Both the position numbers and the translations under genes were made by a program. Below are positions 5,701-6,824 of a stretch of 6,824 bases of DNA, in pieces. Position 1 is the first letter of the stretch. Each line of letters starts with the position of its first letter. The stretch is from Oxalobacter formigenes. GTDB lineage: Bacteria > Pseudomonadota > Gammaproteobacteria > Burkholderiales > Burkholderiaceae_D. Where the stretch lies: positions 1 to 6,824 of the forward strand of contig JAHYZB010000049.1 in NCBI GenBank assembly GCA_019424645.1, written 5' to 3'. Below the pieces are notes generated by a model that worked only from the letters and a program-made list of their open reading frames with translations, was not told the DNA's origin and made no database searches.

Positions 5701-6824
5701 TTAAAGAATTGATTCCAGTCTTTTTCGTGCCTGGCTGGTTACACGTTTAATTCCTAGAATTTTAATCATTTTAGAAATTTTATCTTCACTTTTCACAAAA
5801 GTTGAAAGTGCCTGTAATTCTTCGCTTGCAATAGTATCTACCATGCGAATATCATTTTCACTCACAGGCAGCCGATATGTATTCCAGTTAAGACGTTGTG
5901 CCTCTGAAAGCCAGACAAAATTACCTCCTGCTTTATCTTCTCCCAGATAATAATACTGATGCACTATTTTTAGCACTCGTTCCCGAATAACCCTGCCAGC
6001 CTTATTAAAACCATGAACCTTTGCCATTCTTTGAAAAAGAGTAGCATCCAGAATAGGTGCTTCAGCAATCAGTATTTCATGAACGAATTCTTTCAAAAAC
6101 TGTTCGTATTCAGGAGTTGGTGTATAAAAAAGTGAAGGATCAGATTTCAGACACCATTTATCAAAATTACTTACTTGATACTTTCCCGGTAGAGAAGGTT
6201 CTGGATTATTTGAAGCGGACTCCGAAGAAGCGAACTGAATCAAAGAATCATGTTTTTCAGAAACATCATGTTTAATTTCCGATTGGCTATCATGATTGAC
6301 CGTATGCAAGAGTAAACCATTTTTAGGAATATCGAGATTTTGTTTCACACCAATAACAGAAGTAATGAATTCAGGTTCAGGTAAACAAGAAATTTTTAAT
6401 TTATCTTCTTTACGGGAATTTTCAAGTATTTCGTCAATAGCGTTATGCAATCGTTCTAATGCACTCTCTTTGTCAATCCACCATTCAGTAGACCATAAAC
6501 GCAATAATTTCCATCCAAGACTTTCCAGAATTACGCTACGAACCTTATCCCGATCACGTGCTGTTGCAGCACTGTGGTAAGTAGCGCCATCACACTCAAT
6601 TCCGACCAGATAATCACCTGGTCTGTCTGGATGAACAATACCCAAATCAATACGAAAACGGGAAACCCCGATTTGTGGAACGACTTCCCAGCCTTTACGG
6701 CGCAATCCATCTGCAACGGCTTCCTCGAATGGGGAATCATAAGTCCCAACAGATCCTCGAACTTCTTGAGCCAACGCAAGAGGACCCCGTCGAGCAAATT
6801 CAATAAAGAGTTTCAGATCAGCTA
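5701..6824 (-). CDS. Large helicase-nuclease, C-terminal part (Vsr-like endonuclease plus DUF3320)
   Basis: The frame is open to the right edge; 373 C-terminal residues are visible, so the start is outside. An in-frame TTG at 6774 is not a real start, because the family-typical sequence LFIEFARRGPLA is encoded upstream of it. Visible residues 27-120 form a Vsr/PD-(D/E)xK-type endonuclease (the domain called MTES_1575): SPFEEAVADGLRRKGWEV, then RFRIDLGI with Asp59, VGIECDGATYHS with Glu76 and Asp78, and the closing LGWKLLRLWSTEWW. A low-complexity linker (about 130-215) follows, then DUF3320 at about 240-292 (FVHEILIAEAPI ... GFNKAGRVIRERV), and a C-terminal helical tail. In known relatives this order follows a DUF4011 region and an SF1 (COG1112-like) helicase core; those would lie outside the window. 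Such proteins are reported in phage-defence islands. The codons are visibly AT-richer than in the rest of the window, a sign of transfer. Confidence 0.85.
   Translation of the reverse strand, partial: ADLKLFIEFARRGPLALAQEVRGSVGTYDSPFEEAVADGLRRKGWEVVPQIGVSRFRIDLGIVHPDRPGDYLVGIECDGATYHSAATARDRDKVRSVILESLGWKLLRLWSTEWWIDKESALERLHNAIDEILENSRKEDKLKISCLPEPEFITSVIGVKQNLDIPKNGLLLHTVNHDSQSEIKHDVSEKHDSLIQFASSESASNNPEPSLPGKYQVSNFDKWCLKSDPSLFYTPTPEYEQFLKEFVHEILIAEAPILDATLFQRMAKVHGFNKAGRVIRERVLKIVHQYYYLGEDKAGGNFVWLSEAQRLNWNTYRLPVSENDIRMVDTIASEELQALSTFVKSEDKISKMIKILGIKRVTSQARKRLESIL

Noticed and set aside
6531..6803. Second minus-strand open frame of 90 codons at the right end
   Set aside because: It is a frame-shifted shadow of the Vsr-like nuclease domain, whose conserved residues lie in the other frame.
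1..6824. CRISPR array, tRNA or rRNA
   Set aside because: No regularly spaced 25-40 bp repeats, no cloverleaf with CCA end, and no conserved rRNA segments were seen.

Overview
The window looks like an accessory stretch of a mid-GC proteobacterial chromosome. The extended signal peptide region on the autotransporter fragment at the left edge is a beta/gamma-proteobacterial trait. That start, the DUF1622 protein and the COG2910-type oxidoreductase together suggest a betaproteobacterium, possibly Oxalobacteraceae. The taxon is an inference; no rRNA or other marker gene is present.

Layout: (1) Positions 1-247, minus strand: the first 82 codons of an autotransporter-type secreted protein that runs off the left edge. 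(2) Positions 251-1187: about 0.94 kb with no convincing gene. It has an AT-rich tract, a dyad and three ACGG repeats 8 bp apart just ahead of the next gene. (3) Positions 1188-3899, plus strand: three consecutive, clearly homologous but diverged genes of 275-292 aa, from a family I do not recognise. (4) Positions 3873-4250, minus strand: a small DUF1622 membrane protein, convergent with and overlapping the third paralogue by 27 bp. (5) Positions 4514-5628, plus strand: a two-gene operon of an NAD(P)H-binding COG2910-type oxidoreductase and a pyridoxamine-phosphate-oxidase-fold flavin-binding protein, closed by a near-perfect bidirectional terminator at 5642-5674. (6) Positions 5701-6824, minus strand: the C-terminal third or less of a large helicase-nuclease with a Vsr-like endonuclease domain and DUF3320. 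It is AT-richer than its neighbours and runs off the right edge.

How the genes work together: the COG2910/PPOX pair is a plausible redox or flavin module. The helicase-nuclease is of a kind often found in phage-defence islands. The triplicated family is the main unknown. It has no signal peptide and no membrane segment, and the three copies share a fixed series of aromatic and acidic motifs ending in a C-terminal VKTKRARFLFD-type block. Diverged tandem cytosolic paralogues beside a surface-protein gene and a defence-type nuclease would fit an immunity or antidote array, but nothing in the sequence proves this.
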